The position numbers were made by a program, and so were the translations under genes. The notes below the pieces were generated by a model. That model was given only the letters and a program-made list of their open reading frames with translations, had not been told where the DNA came from and ran no database searches. This document shows positions 5,692 through 7,021 of a DNA stretch of 7,021 nucleotides, in pieces. The stretch's first letter is position 1. Each line of letters opens with the position of its first letter. The DNA is from Enterovirga sp. (GTDB lineage Bacteria > Pseudomonadota > Alphaproteobacteria > Rhizobiales > Beijerinckiaceae): assembly GCA_028290385.1 (NCBI GenBank), contig JAQGJZ010000525.1, forward strand, positions 1 to 7,021. The letters run 5' to 3'.

Positions 5692-6133
5692 GACAGCGCC
5701 ACCTTTCCTCATATTCCGCCCGGCCGACGAACCGCGCCTCGGCGCGCCGCAGCTCGATCTGCAAGGTCCTGATGTCCTCCTCCGAGCGGCGCCAGCGCTC
5801 CGCCTGCTCGCTGCGCGGGACCATCGCCTCCCGCAGGATGCGGAGCTCGGAGCCGAACTGCTCCATGCCGTTCTTCACCGGCAGGTACGCGAGGCCGCCG
5901 AGCGCGCCGAGGATCGCGACGATCACGCCGACGGAGGTCACGATGGTCTGCCACTGCGTCTTGCCGCCCGCCCTCACCTCGGCGGACAGGGTCGAAATCG
6001 CGCTCTCGACCTGCTGGAAGGCGCGGGTCGTGGTCTGTTCGAAATGCAGGAACTGCTGGCCGAGGCCCGAAACCCGCTCCTGCAGGGCCGCATATTGCGT
6101 CGTCGGATCGACGCTCTGACTGCTCGCAATCAC
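5678..6133 (-). CDS. Small coil-membrane-coil protein in the GTA g3.5 position, function unknown
   Basis: The 151-residue product is not assigned to a family with confidence. An N-terminal amphipathic, coiled-coil-like region (about 12-55) with YAALQERVSGLGQQFLHFE is followed by one strong membrane segment (about 62-84, TIVTSVGVIVAILGALGGL). A second charged, coil-like region follows (about 88-145), with SEEDIRTLQIELRRAEARF at 117-135. It may be an oligomeric inner-membrane protein. Single-membrane coil proteins of the hemolysin XhlA type have a related layout, but usually have the membrane segment at the C-terminus, so that link is weak. The start is GTG at 6133-6131, overlapping the portal stop (GTGA), with a strong GGGGAGG at 6140-6146 six bases upstream; reading the frame further up only shadows the portal gene. 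It ends inside the prohead protease gene. Confidence 0.82.
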   Translation of the reverse strand: MIASSQSVDPTTQYAALQERVSGLGQQFLHFEQTTTRAFQQVESAISTLSAEVRAGGKTQWQTIVTSVGVIVAILGALGGLAYLPVKNGMEQFGSELRILREAMVPRSEQAERWRRSEEDIRTLQIELRRAEARFVGRAEYEERWRCRENK

Positions 6134-7021
6134 GCGCCGCCTCCCCTGGCTCCGTACCCGACCGCGGCCCGCTTCTCGTCGTCGGACAGGAACGACGCCC
6201 CGCCGACCCGGCGCCACAGCGACTCGCGCTCCGGCGCGAGCGCCTCGATCGCATCGAGGTCGGGTTCGAGCCGCAAGCCGCCGCCGAAGGCCGGGCCGAG
6301 CCATTGCGCGACCGCTTCGGCGGTGCGCTTGGCGAGCGGGATCACGCTCTGGCGATAGAAGGCCCGGTTGGCCTCGGCATAGTTTGCGTGCGTGTTGTCG
6401 CCCGGGAGCCCGAGCAGCAGGGGCGGCACGCCGAAGGCGAGCGCGATCTCGCGCGCCGCACTGTGCTTCGCCTCGACGAAATCCATGTCCTTCGGGGACA
6501 GCGACAGCGGCTTCCAGTCGAGGCCTCCGTCGAGCAGCAGGGGCCGCCCGGCATTGGCCGCGCCCTGGTAGTTCAGCTCGAGCTCGGCCTTCAGCCGCTC
6601 GAATTGCGGGTCCGAAAGCTGCGTCCCGACCGGTCCTGCGAAGACCAGCGCCCCGGACGGCCGGGCCGCATTGTCGAGCAGCGCCTTGTTCCAAGCGCCG
6701 GCCGCGTTGTGGATGTCGAGCGGCACGGCCGCCGCTTCCATGGGCGAGAGCCCGTAATGGTCGTCGAGCGGGTGAAACAGCGTGAGATGCAGGATGGGCG
6801 GGATCTCGCCCGCCTGGTCGAAGCGCACCGTGCGCGAGCCCACCTGGTATTCGTAGGCGGCCGGCCAGCCGTCCGGCCCCGGCACGACCCGCATCCGGTC
6901 GGGCCGCAGCGCGTAGAGCTCGCGCGGCGCCCCGTCGACCGAGACCGCCTCCAGATACGCGTTCCCCGAAACGAGCAGATGCCCGTACACGCTTTCCATG
7001 AAGCGGGTCCCGCCCTCGCGC
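6130..7021 (-). CDS. Phage portal protein, GTA g3-like (partial, N-terminus off window)
   Basis: HK97-type portal that forms the dodecameric ring at the packaging vertex. About 296 C-terminal codons are visible, and the frame stays open to the right edge, reading REGGTRFMESVYGHLLVSGN, so the internal ATG at 6999 is not the true start. Typical portal motifs are LVSGNAYLEAV, LRPDRMRVVPG, ILHLTLFHPLDDHYGLSPME (conserved F-x-P-x-D-x-x-x-G-x-S-P-x), AFGVPPLLLGLPGDNTHANY-like (G-V-P-P-x-L-L-G and the A-N-Y-x-E-A-N-R-A-F-Y clip region) and VIPLAKRTAEAVAQWL. The C-terminus ends GYGARGGGA, short and Gly-rich. The stop overlaps the following gene by 4 bp. The large terminase gene would be expected further right. 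Confidence 0.95.
   Translation of the reverse strand, partial: REGGTRFMESVYGHLLVSGNAYLEAVSVDGAPRELYALRPDRMRVVPGPDGWPAAYEYQVGSRTVRFDQAGEIPPILHLTLFHPLDDHYGLSPMEAAAVPLDIHNAAGAWNKALLDNAARPSGALVFAGPVGTQLSDPQFERLKAELELNYQGAANAGRPLLLDGGLDWKPLSLSPKDMDFVEAKHSAAREIALAFGVPPLLLGLPGDNTHANYAEANRAFYRQSVIPLAKRTAEAVAQWLGPAFGGGLRLEPDLDAIEALAPERESLWRRVGGASFLSDDEKRAAVGYGARGGGA

Noticed and set aside
6134..6694. Upstream extension of the coil-membrane-coil gene to an ATG at 6694
   Set aside because: The added stretch is an Arg/Ala-rich shadow of the portal gene; the GTG at 6133 has a strong ribosome site and a GTGA overlap.

Overview
This GC-rich window (roughly 70% GC by eye) reads as the head and head-to-tail-connection section of a gene transfer agent (GTA) structural cluster, or a very closely related defective siphovirus-like prophage, in an alphaproteobacterium. 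The gene order and several protein sequences match the Rhodobacter capsulatus GTA plan (g3 to g10). The sequences look most like Hyphomicrobiales, possibly Methylobacteriaceae; that placement is from memory and is not tested here.

All phage-type genes are on the minus strand, so the cluster reads from the right edge to the left. In transcription order they are: portal protein (N-terminus off the right edge), a small coil-membrane-coil protein in the g3.5 position, HK97 prohead protease, HK97-fold major capsid protein, head-tail connector (g6), head closure/adaptor (g7), tail terminator (DUF3168, g8), TP901-1-type major tail protein (g9), and the start of the GTA gp10 tail-assembly protein (C-terminus off the left edge). 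Most junctions are translationally coupled: ATGA or GTGA 4-bp overlaps, a 14-bp overlap, or gaps of 1 to 8 bp. The exceptions are an 88-bp gap between g8 and g9 and the interruption described next.

Between the major capsid gene and the connector gene, about 1.74 kb is taken up by two tandem plus-strand genes. Both encode exported chymotrypsin-fold (S1) serine proteases with intact His-Asp-Ser triads. The first starts only 3 bp from the start codon of the divergently read connector gene. The second converges on the capsid gene across a 68-bp spacer that holds an imperfect 11-bp-arm hairpin. In both proteins the predicted signal-peptidase site lies exactly at the N-terminus expected for an active S1 enzyme (VVGG or VTGG), so they probably lack a propeptide. 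Neither has the Asp expected at the bottom of a trypsin pocket.

The phage genes form a working set: the prohead protease matures the capsid protein, the portal and connectors close the head, and the tail terminator, tail tube and chaperone build the tail. The protease pair is the unusual part. It is a secreted-enzyme module embedded in a particle-assembly operon, in the opposite orientation, and may uncouple transcription of the upstream capsid half from the downstream tail half. No tRNA, rRNA, CRISPR, integrase, insertion sequence or attachment site was seen.
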